From: Moringa oleifera
Lineage: Eukaryota; Streptophyta; Magnoliopsida; Brassicales; Moringaceae
Direction of reading: 5' to 3'
Assembly: GCA_021397835.1 (NCBI GenBank)
Contig: JAJFZO010000087.1
Location: 682,001-746,000 of the forward strand
DNA: 64,000 nt
Shown: positions 1-11,000 of the stretch, one piece after another
How the letters are laid out: every line of letters begins with the position of its first letter
How positions within the stretch are numbered: position 1 is the stretch's first letter
Translations under genes and position numbers: made by a program
Notes under the pieces: generated by a model
Seen by the model: the letters and a program-made list of their open reading frames with translations, nothing else
What the model was told of the DNA's origin: nothing
Database searches by the model: none

Positions 1-2599
1 ACCTTCATTTGATTGGGATCTTTAAGAGCCAAAAGACGCTTGATGAATGTATTCATTGCAAGCACAACATCCTCTCCGGCACTATTTGTCAAATCCTACA
101 GAATATTGACATACAATGTCAATTTAAATTGGTCAGATAATTTCTTACTAGGTACGGGAAGGGGAACAAGACTTAGAGAACAGGGATATCTTCCTATACC
201 TTCAGATTCTGTGGCTCAAGGGACTTGAGATATTCCAAGAGTTCATTAGGTCCATTTGCAGATTTTCTTCCCACTTGACAATTTAGCTCCTCAATCTCTG
301 CTTCGAGTAACTCAATGTATCTTTTAGCATCTATTTTCTCAGGACCAGAAACATTATTCCACCTAATAACTTCACCAGATACATTTTTTTGAGTTCCAGG
401 TGCATAATCTGGTACATCCTGTAACAGCCAGAGGAACAAATTATCTTAAGCACCAGATGGAATAAAAGAGGGGGTCACCAGGGCATAAGAAAAATTAAAT
501 TTGTTCCAGAAAAAGAATAAACAATTAAAGCTTGGAAACGGATCAAGGAGTTTTTTTTTTTTTTTCACAAAAGCAAGGCTTTCACAGTTTCATGGAAGAA
601 TAACATCACAGACTTCACCTATGAAATGATGTGGTACAAGTACCTCAGACACACAAGGTGGTGGAGCTGGGTTATAAGCAACTTGATCCTAAAAAATTTT
701 CCATCAGATTACAGCACTATGTTCAACAAACAGCCTGGGCACAGTTCCAAGGAACACAATTAAACTACCACATAAAGCCTAGGACAGAAGACAGGAAAAA
801 TAAATTCTTTCTAATGTTCCAACCACTGCCATCTTGAAGTTCAATGGTAAGTGTTACTCAGGAAGCAAATAGATTTGATACGTAAAAACTTGCCCTAGGG
901 TTACAGCACTATGTTTGACACACACAATTGCATTACATCACAGGAACACAGTTAAACTTTGACATACAGCCTGGAATAGAAGACAGAAACAAACTTCTTG
1001 TTATTATTCCAACCACTGCCATCTTGAATTCTAGTGGCAAGCATCACTTGGAGTATCAAAACAATTGAATGGCTTGCATTGATGTAGTAAAAAGGTCAAT
1101 TGAAAATGTATTCATGTGTGGTCATCATTTCAAGGAAGCTAGATGATAGAATGTGCCCACAAATTAGAGCTTCAGATGCATTGCCTTCACCAAATGGAAC
1201 CTTTGAAGGAGTAAAACACAGAAAAAATATGGCCACTATAGGACTTTGTTGCTAATTCAATGTAGTTAGAGCTAGAGACAGTAGCCATTCCCTTCCCATG
1301 TTTATTATGTTAGTTCTGCACCATGTCACAACAATGAAACTGACATAAGGTGCCTGTAATCATATTTCAAACCCTGGGGAATGGTCGTCACAGTCCCATG
1401 AGTGAACTACCACTTAGCAAGTCTTATGATCTCAATTGAATTGGGAATCACTGACTAGAAGTGAATTGCATTGAAATGTTCTTCCCACCAGGTTTCTCCT
1501 CAAAGAATAGTTTTTTGGGTGGGTATGACTAAACTTTGAAGGATAGGAAGAAAAAAGGCCACCTTCTCTTGTGGTTCAGGAAGAGCAACCTGCTCCAAAC
1601 TTTGTTGCAATTCCAAGCGATATTGTGCATTCTTAAACATATATCCGGTCATCATAACGCTGTACATGAGCTGTGCAAGATTTTCAGCAACCTATATAAA
1701 AGCAGGGGATGCCAATCAAAATCTAAAACGAGATAAGCATAATAAGAAAACTGAAGAAGCAACCAGCTTAAATCAGTTCTTAGTTGTCACTCAATGGGAG
1801 ATTCATGAAATCCTCGTCTACTTACAGTGGTGACCGTTATGGTGAAAAATTGCGGGGGTAGTGTCCCAATCATATTCGTCACCGTTTGCCTCATTGCATC
1901 AACTACCTAATCGTATCACCATGAAGTTTTACATTTCAAAGCATACTCCACTCTTTCATACAACACTATCTAAAGCAAGATATGAGTAGAAATGACTGTG
2001 CCCCAAAAAGATAGCGAAGCTAAAATCCAAACCTGCTGGGGTGCCCTTTTGACAAACACCTCCATGAATTCTGGTTGCACATTTTTGACATACTCCAATA
2101 GAATTTCCCTCCTCGTCTTTGGCTGCTAATTTTGAAAAATTAAAGAAAAATTATCAGTCAAAACCCAACTCTACAGATAACTTTGGCCAAGCAAATTCAG
2201 ATAAAATTCTCTCTAATAAAATCAAATACACTTCCGGGTCAAACTGTAATTCTCTCTTCAACATTCTTCTATATAGTTCATTCATCACACGTAACATCCA
2301 TTATTTAAAAGGGAAAAAAAAAAACACAGGAAATATAGTACGCGGAGAGAAAAAAACTGTACCAGAGTGCCGTTTGGGGGCTTAGAATCACCCGAGGAAT
2401 TAGAAGAGTCTTTATTGGAAGAATCATAAGCTTTAACTCTCAAAGCCAATCTTCCCTGACTAATCTTCTTCTTCGTCTTTAACGGGAAGCTAACTGAAGA
2501 ATGACACAACTTAGGCCTACAGGATGAAATTATTGATGAACTACAAGACGATGATGATTGAGATACAAAGCTTGAGGCCTTCACAGCTAACGAGCTCAT
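1..2599 (-). CDS. Chloroplast DUF760 protein (UV-B-induced At3g17800-like), C-terminus beyond the window
   Basis: Six exons read on the minus strand: 2599-2363, 2122-2033, 1906-1826, 1691-1563, 418-200 and 95-1. All are bounded by GT-AG introns and stay in frame. The first ~58 residues are rich in Ser and basic residues and look like a chloroplast transit peptide. The mature part starts near TLPKTRREILLEYVKNV and continues through QPEFMEVFVKRAPQQ, LAQLMYSVMMTGYMF and NELLEYLKSLEPQNLK. These are the conserved blocks of the plant DUF760 family (UV-B-induced At3g17800 and relatives). The family has no established biochemical role; plastid location is inferred from the N-terminus. ATG 2599-2597 is the first Met of the exon. 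The final exon breaks off at base 1 after AMNTFIKRLLALKDPNQMK, so roughly the last 100 residues expected for the family lie outside. Confidence 0.9.
705..1056. repeat. Imperfect tandem duplication (two ~158 bp copies) in DUF760 intron 4
   Basis: Copy 1 lies at about 705-862 and copy 2 at about 899-1056. They share the starting block TTACAGCACTATGTT, the middle blocks GGAACACA and TTAAACT, and the block TTCCAACCACTGCCATCTTGAA. They differ by many substitutions and small indels, so the duplication is old. The intron is 1,144 bases long, much longer than its neighbours. Confidence 0.75.
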
Positions 2600-3504
2600 C
2601 TCTGCTCTATCTCCACGAAGAAGATAACTCTTTAGCTATCAAACTCTTAATTACTGTGTTTAACAACAAGAATTAACCTAATTTTATTATCTTCTTTGAA
2701 GTGTCGCCATGTGAGGGAGAGCACGATACGGGAGTTCTCAGAGATGAGGGTTTATTGGTGTGAAAGCTGCAGTTTGGTTCCACCGCAATAGCGTGGAGTC
2801 GCTGGTAGAGGATATTTCCTATCAGCTTGCTACTGAAATCGGACGGTTGGCATCGCTTTATCTATTAGATAGCTGTGCCAGTGATGCCTTTAATGCTGGC
2901 CGTTGATCTTTTTAGGTCGAGACCGTTTCCGCCGTCATGTCGCCTTGCCGCGGTGCGATTTCATTTTCTCTTTTATACAGTTATTTGTAAAAATATATTA
3001 ATGATTAAAAAACTATATATTAAAACACGTGTTTGTTCTTTCTTCAAAGCGTAAGTAGTTAACTTAGCATTAAGCAGCGTGTTTGTTCTTTCTTTGAGTG
3101 AGTGATTTGCCATTTATGTCCACCAGCATCCAACTGCTTCCATGAATTCTTGAGAAACAAAGACATCCTCCATTTGCTAACACGTAATTGATAAATCTCT
3201 GCAATTAAAATTTGTTATGCTTCCATAAAATGTTAATGTTTGACTATTTAATAAAACAAACAATTAAACAGTAAACAAACAAAATAAACAATTATTTTTT
3301 AAGTCTAATGAATTATAACACTTTTTATTAAAAAAATTAATATTAATCTACAATTTTTATTCTAAAACAAAAAGATTATGGAATATTACTAATCTTACCC
3401 GTCACTCCATCTTAATTAGGTTTATCAAATCAATCCGATTTATTATAATTTTTAAAATTAATAGTATTTATATTTTTAATTTATTTTTGTTAATAATATA
3501 AATT
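2600..3504. other. Spacer between divergent genes, promoter side of the DUF760 gene
   Basis: The DUF760 gene starts at 2599 (-) and the glycosyltransferase gene at 5055 (+), so this is a head-to-head spacer. Bases 2700-2960 are moderately GC-rich and probably carry the DUF760 promoter and leader. No open frame with family resemblance was seen. From about 2980 the sequence becomes strongly AT-rich and leads into the foldback repeats. Confidence 0.5.
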
Positions 3505-4015
3505 AAAATAAGCATTATTTTGAATTATAAGTTTTATTCTTTTGTATAATTAAACTTTTAGTTTTGAATTGTATTTAAATAAATTTTAATATTTTAATTT
3601 TATTCAAATTAAATTTTATTAAAAAAATTCAAACATTAAAAGATATTTAAATTAAAAATATTTTATAATTTTTGTATTTGTAAAAAAATATTTGAGATAT
3701 CATTATAAAACAATTCTAAATTTTTTAAATACTAAAAAAATTTTTTAAAAAATATTATAAAAAATTAAAAATTTTATTAAAAAATAATTGATTAGTTGAA
3801 ATTTTTTAATTTAAAAGATAAAATTGAAATAAAATATAAAATTTATTTAAGTATTTTTTAATCATTTCAACAATAAAAATATTAATTTTTATAATTATTT
3901 TTCAGTAAAAATTTAATTTAAAGAAAAATTGATAAATTAAAATTTATCAAGATATGTAAAATTAAGATTTAATTAAAAATTACAAATAAAGTTTAGAATT
4001 TTAAATAATATTTAT
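3505..4015 (+). repeat. AT-rich foldback repeat, family A, copy 1
   Basis: This copy shares the family's internal order: a block like ATTTTATAATTTTTGTATTT, then GATATCATTATAAAAC, then TTTTTTAAATACTAAAA, then AAAATATAAAATTTATTTAA. It ends in GAATTTTAAATAATATTTA, the inverse of the family's left end. The left boundary is blurred. It lies head-to-tail with copy 2 and carries no coding capacity. Confidence 0.6.
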
Positions 4016-4096
4016 TTTTACAAATTATTTTTAATATCATATTATTAAATAATAATTATATTATTTTTATTTAATTACATTATAACTTTTATTTAT

Positions 4097-4625
4097 GGAT
4101 AAATATCATTTAAAACCTTAAGTTTTATCCTCTCTCTAATCAAACTTTTATCTTCAAAAAGTATTCAAACAAATTTTAGTATTTTAATTTTATCAAAATT
4201 AAATCTCATTGAAAAGTTTAAATATTAAAAAAATTAAATTAAAGAGATTTTATAACAAATTTTGACTTATAATTTTTTATAAATATAATAAAATATTTAA
4301 ACTATAATTATAAAAAAATTTAAACTTTTTTAGGTATTAAAATTTTTTTCTTAGAGAATTTATCATCAAAAATTTAAAAAATTTATAAAAATAGTTAATT
4401 AGTTAAAAAATTCATATTTGAAAAATATAATCAAAATAAAGTGTAAAATCTATTCGATAAGTTTTTAGTTATTTTTAATAATAAAAAATTATTATTTTTT
4501 ATAATTATTTTAAATCGTATTTAATTTAAATAAAATCGATAAATCAAGATATATTTAAATATATTTTAAAAAATAGTGTTTAATTTAAATGAGAATCTTA
4601 AATTCAAGATTTTAAATAATATTTA
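4097..4625 (+). repeat. AT-rich foldback repeat, family A, copy 2
   Basis: The left end GGATAAATATCATTTAAAAC and the following ~80 bases match the left arm of copy 46353-46894 at most positions. The internal block ATTTTGACTTATAATTTTTT is identical between the two. The right end TTTTAAATAATATTTA is the inverse of the left end. No reading frame is present. The sequence sits 430 bases upstream of the glycosyltransferase start codon. Confidence 0.7.
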
Positions 4626-5054
4626 GTTTTTATTTATTTTAAATTATAAATTAATATTATTTTTTATAAATTTAAAATGTACTAATACGGTCAATAGAAC
4701 ACAAAAATAAAGAAGAAAGAGAAACAGTGGTGAATTGGGTGAGAAAGCTGATACTGGAGAGCTGGCTGAGGTTAGGGTGGCAAAAGGAAAAATCAGGGGA
4801 ACAGAACTGAGTGAGTTTGTTTGGGAGGTGGGACTATCATTTTCTGTGAGCCAAGCTATATATTGTTTATGCAAATTTCCTTGTCATTATCGCATCGGAG
4901 TGTCCTATAAATTTCACGTTCCCTGGACATAGATGTTGAGATTTTAGCAGAAATCAGACTTTTGCATAGTGGAAACTGCAAGTTTACACTTTATGCGCAC
5001 GTTAGTGATTTGAAAGAGAGAGGGAGAGATAGAGTGCCAAGGACCACCGCCGCA

Positions 5055-8000
5055 ATGGCTCTTCCGCGGCGGCGCCACCACTACTACAACTGGATCCGGC
5101 ATGTGATTCCGGTCATATCGGCCGTATCCTGCTCTCTTCTTATTCTCTTTGCTTTCCTTTTGTTTCTTTCTCCTCCTCCAATTGATTCGGGTCGTCTTCA
5201 TCACAGTGGCCACCGCACCTCGGTACTCGCTTCTATCTCTCTCAGACGCAGTTACGCTCATATCTATTTGTATGAATGCATACATTTATATGTTTATGTG
5301 TGAGTGTAATGTTCTGAATGTCCTGTTCGTAATTTTGGCGGTATGCAGGTTGACGTTGGGATCCTTGATTCAACTGGAGTCTCGGTTTTTCATGTACCGG
5401 TTAGGGTTCTATTGCCCCGCAGATGCTTGCTTTTGACAATAAATTATTGGTTTTAATTTACTTGGATCTTTACTTTTTATTTTTATTTCTTTCCACTGAA
5501 TGCCAATTCTTCCTTCTTATGAGCAACAGAGAGGTGGAGGGAGATCAGATCGTGATATTTGGAGTTCTAAAAATGCTAAATTCTTTCATGGATGCAGCAA
5601 TGCCAGCAGCAAGTTCGCAAGTGTGTATATCTTCAATACTGTGTGTAGTTTATGGTTAAATTATTGTAGAATTGACTTCAATGGATTTTTCCTACATTTC
5701 TAGTGTATGTAGTCTTTTCAATTGAGGAATACTATTCTTTCTGTTTCAGATCTAGTAACTTTGATTTACTATTAATGCATTGAGGTGCAATTATTAGGTT
5801 TTATCTGAGAACATGTTGCCATTAGAATTGAAAAGCATTCAGTAAGTTCTTTAGTTTAGCCAAGATTTTGTTTTATTTCTTAAAATGCTTAGTTATTCAA
5901 GGATGTCAGATCATTTTCTTATTTTGTTTGAACCCCGGTTACAGAAGCTGAAGCCATTACACATCCCAACCGATTCCTGGCAATTGCCACCAGTGGAGGC
6001 TTGAATCAACAAAGAACTGGAGTAAGTTTCTCCGTTTATGTCTCATATAGCAATTATTAGCAGGTAATTCATGACACTTAGTATTATTTGAAATGTGTAG
6101 TTCCATACATGCACTGATGGCAAGAAATTGGTTTGATAGCTAAAACTCTTATGCTTCTTGCTTGTAGACGTCTATGGCTCATGATCATGGAACTCATGTT
6201 AGGATTATTATTCTTAAATAGTTAGTTGGACTAGTTCTCGGTCATATGTTTTTGCTTGTAAGATCCCGTCACCCCAAATTCCCCTTTTTCTTTAATGAAA
6301 AGGAAGGCTCCATATTCCAAGGATGTACAAGTAGGTGCTCTTGACATAACTCTCTATCCTCACTTCTACGAGGTAGTCCTCAATATTTTGTAAATTGGTT
6401 TAATCCTGAGAGTATCCACTGCACTTTGGCCAGTGTACATTGGGGTCCGTTGATACTTGTTTCTTTCATGGTGAAGTATCTTGGCAACAGCAATCAAACC
6501 ATATTTGGGTTGCTTTTTGCTTTTTGTTTTTTGCTTTTTGATTCCCTATGCTTATAATAATACATGTCTTTGACAGATAACAGATTCTGTTGTTGCTGCC
6601 CGTATTCTGAATGCTACTCTTGTTGTTCCAAAGCTGGACCCAAAGTCTTTTTGGAAGGATGCAAGGTTAGTTTTGAAATGAGCATATATGCCACATTTAT
6701 TTGTAAAAAGTAACTTGAATCCTGTTGTTTTGATTATCTTTCCAAAATTTAGTGTGAGCTAGTGTTTGTTTTTTCTCAGTGTTGGATAACAAAGTTCATA
6801 CATTTTTTCATGCAGTAACTTCTCGGAGATTTTTGATGTTGATTGGTTTATATCATTTCTGTCAAAAGATGTTAAAATTGTAAAGCAGCTCCCTAAAAAG
6901 GCAGGAGGGAAAACGTTGAGTCAGTATACCATGCGTGTGCCAAGGAAGTGTAGTGAAAGATGTTATATTAATCGTGTATTGCCTGTTCTTCTGAAAAGGC
7001 ATGTAAGTTCCATGTTTCTTCAAGATTTTCTGATTGCTTTTATACATACAAGTTCCGTACCTATTATTGTTTAAGTTGCATGATTGAGCTTTTGCATAAT
7101 TTTTTAAAATGTTATTGATCAGTTTGACCATTAAATTGAACCTTGAATACACTGCATTTACAAGCCTTGTGTTTTGGCTTAAACAGACATGATCTTCTAT
7201 AGCTACCATTCCTTGGTAATTTACTGCCTATCAGTTTGTGATTGGGAAAGTATGGATTTGAGGACTTCGCAGAAGCATTTTTCAAAATTGTTGCATTTGT
7301 CAATGTTGGGTGAATATGGAGATAAGTTAAAGATGTACATCCAAGCTCAAGTTTTTTTTAATATAAAAAAAGGCTCAAAATCAAAATGTAAATAAGCTGT
7401 GAAGCCTGTAAGAAAATTATATGTCCAAAAAGCCTGCTATGGATCTATTGGAATGTTAAATTGTTGATTGTATATGTGTCAAACAAATTAGCTTACACAT
7501 TTGTTTTTTATGTTATTATAAGAGCAAATGGCGGTCTTTGCCATTAGGATAGAAAGAAAACTTTTCGAATTCAAAGGAGTAAGGGACGGAGATGGCAGAT
7601 TATTGAGCAAGGAAGAGGGAAGAGGGAAGAGGGTGTCATTGTATTTGAGTAATGATGATTAGAGGTGGTTTTGTCTATCAATGAGTAGTTTGGGGTGCCT
7701 GCGATTAAAGAGCATTGGGTAAGAAGAAAAAAGAGTTAGTAAAGCGCATTTGGGTCCAATTACAATGGGGAGTTTTTAAGGTTATCAAAGTTTAGAGTGG
7801 ACAGTGGTAGAACGATCTTCATGTTGGACAGCGAAAAGGGCTTTGGATGGTGGGGAAAGGTGATCGATCATCAGAAAAAAGGTTAGCTGATGGTAGGGAG
7901 AGTAACAAGATGGAGAAAGGGGAAGGGTTGGATGCGAAGGAGTCAAGTTGAAGGGAGTCACAATTGGGTAGGCCAAGCTCTTGTGTTTGCCTTTGTTATG

Positions 8001-11000
8001 GGTGTTGCAGCGGGCCAGAGCGAGTCAGAGAGTGGAATTATTTGGCTGAAAAATAGTCAATCGTGGAGAGAGTGGTAGTCAATGACATTGATTTAGGGAG
8101 GTTACAAAGGTTAGGGCATGGGGAAGATAGGCGAGTGAAAGGGATGAAGGAAACGGCTCAAGGCGGTGTGGTGCGGTGCGGATCTTGATGGGTTCGGGCC
8201 TTTGTCAAGTTGGAGGCCCAAAATAGATAAGTTGAAAAGCTTATCAAATGATGGCATTTCAAGAATGGGCTAGAAAGGCGATGACTTGGTTGGGATCTAG
8301 TGCTTGGGCTGAGAACAGGGTGTGCATGGCCCAAGATGGGATTACTTTAACCCTGGCCAAGATGGGCATTTTAGGTGGGTCAGGTAATCACATAATCCAA
8401 TAGTTGAGTCAATGTGGTGTGGGTCAATGCTTAATGAAGAAACAATTGACGGTAAGGAGTTCGAAATCGTATCATCGTCGTTCGAAATAACAACGGCACT
8501 AAAGCCAGTTGATCTAGGTCTCAGGGTACAATCAAGCTCTCACAGACAGAAATGATCGATGTGGTGGTGATTAAAGATGATCCAAGATTGTGTATGGGTC
8601 GAGAGAGAGAGAGAGAGGGAAGAAGCAAGGAAGATGACGAAGTTAAAAGCAGTAGTGCAACTAGAGATTGGGGCGCGAAGAATTACGGAAGAAAGGGGAG
8701 TTGGTCACATGCGTCGATCATGTGTGGGAAGTGGAAGAGACCTACACTGTGAATGGTGAACCTAAGAAGGTGAAGGTTCGAAGAGCGGATGGCTTAGCAG
8801 GGGTGTTACATGGCAAATTGATGGAGGATGAGGGACAAGGGTGGCATCAGGAAATATTAGAGAAAGTGGTGAGGAACCTGTCTGCAATTTATTGGGTATC
8901 TCATTCAAGGGCACAGAGGAGGAAGCAATGGTTTTCGTTGCAGAGATGGAGAAAAGGAGATAGCTTGAGCAAAATTATAAGGGTAAGGCCAAAGGTAAGA
9001 AGAAAATGGGTAGGGATGTTAGCCGTGAATTGAGAAGATTGAAGTATAGGATAAATTATGATAAGTTTGAGAGAGAAAAAAGAGAAGAACATTGTGGTAC
9101 TAACAAGCCCTAGATGTCATTGCAGTAATGGTAGGTAGGATCCTATCATGGAATGTAAAGGATTTAATGGTGATGTGAAGGGGGGGTATAGTAAGGTAGT
9201 CAATTTGCAAATGGAAGGAAGACATCGTGTGTCTGGAGGAGACTAAGATTGAGGAGATGAATATGAGTTTAGTTAGTTTTCTATGAAAAGGGCAAATCAT
9301 TGATTGGAAGGCTAAGTGAAGTTCGGAAAGGATTTTGATTTGTTGGAATGGGAAGCTTGGGAGATTAAAAGACAACTAATACGGTGAGATGTCGTTATCA
9401 TGTATCTGTTGCATTGTAACAGCCAGAGTGCCACCTACTCGGCAAAGAACCCTGTGTATCATGCTAGAACAAAGCATATACAAGTCAGGTATCACTTCAT
9501 AAGATCAGCTTTGGAAGGTGATGTCTTATCACTTGAAAAGATACAAGGAAGTCATAATCCAGCTGATATGTTGACCAAGGTTGTGACAATTAAAAAAGTG
9601 AAGTTGTGTACAACTTCAATTTTGTCATGGTCATTGCAAGTGGGAGATTGTTGAGTATGTGTGGAGACAAATTTATCTAAAAGGGGTATACATTTATCTG
9701 AAAGGGTATATACTTATCTGAAAAAGTATATACTTATCTAAAAAAGTATATACTTATCTAAAAGAGGATATACTTACCTAAAAAGGTATCTTAAGATTCT
9801 CACACATCTATTTTTAACCTTGGGCTCTATTATATAAAAAAGGAATTCCTACCCATGTAAACATCACAACAGAGAGAGTGGATGAGAGTTCTAAGGCTTT
9901 ATCTATAAAGTGAGGGCTGGGAAAAAACAGTTATCTCTTTTGTAATCTATTTTTATAGTGAAAAGGTTTTCTGCAGTGACTGTAAAGTGGATATAACTCT
10001 CAATTGAGGGTGAACCACTATAAATCTTGTGAAGGAGAAAGATGTAGATTGGATGTATACTGGTGTTTGTGGTAGTTGCGTAAGTGGGGAATGAAGGGGA
10101 GTTTTGGAAGATTTAAGGGAGTGTCAAAGGAAGTTTGAAGGAATTCCATGGGTATTTGGTGGAGACTTCAATGAGGTTATGTTCCCTCACGAGAAAATGG
10201 GGATAGTGAGCTGGAAGGCATGTCAAGTGAATTCAAGAAGGTGTTTTAAACCTTGGGATTGCATGACTTACCGTTGATTGGAGAGGCGTTCACTTGGTGC
10301 AAGGATAGTCTAATTATGTCCAGACTAGCTAAATTTCTTATATCTAGCAGTTGGGAGGATATTCATCCATTTATGCAACAACTGTTATTACTCAGACCCG
10401 TTTTGGACCATAACCTTGTAATGTTAGTGATGGAAGGTATGAGGTGGAGATCATGCCTTTTTAGGTTTGAAAATATGTGGCTAAGGGTTAAGGGCTTCAA
10501 TAAATTAGTTAAGGAGTGTTGGGAGGAAGGGAAACATCTGCGGACGCTATTTACATTGTGGCCAAGAAGCTGAAAAGATTGGAGGATGTTATAAAATGGA
10601 ATTGAGAGAAATTTGGAAGTTTAGGGCACTGGGAAGAAGAATTATGGGATGAACTACAGAGGCTAGACAACATGACTATTGGAGAAGAAAATAATAGGAA
10701 AGTGCAGCTGAGGAGGATGGAGGTTAACGGTGACTTGGTGCACCTATTGAAGTTGGAAGAAGTTTCCTTGGGGCATAAGTTGAAAGCTTTGTGGCTGAAA
10801 GTTGGAGACAAAAACACAATTTTTTTTTTTTTTCATAAAATAGCCAAATCTCACAAGAGGAGTAACTTCATGATTAGGTTGTTTTGGTGGAGGAAAAGGA
10901 AATAAAGGAAGGGGTTAAATTTTTTTACAAGAACCTATACCAAGAGAGATGGCGGCCTAAGTTAAGGGAGTTGGATTTCAAAGAAATCAATAGGGAGTTG

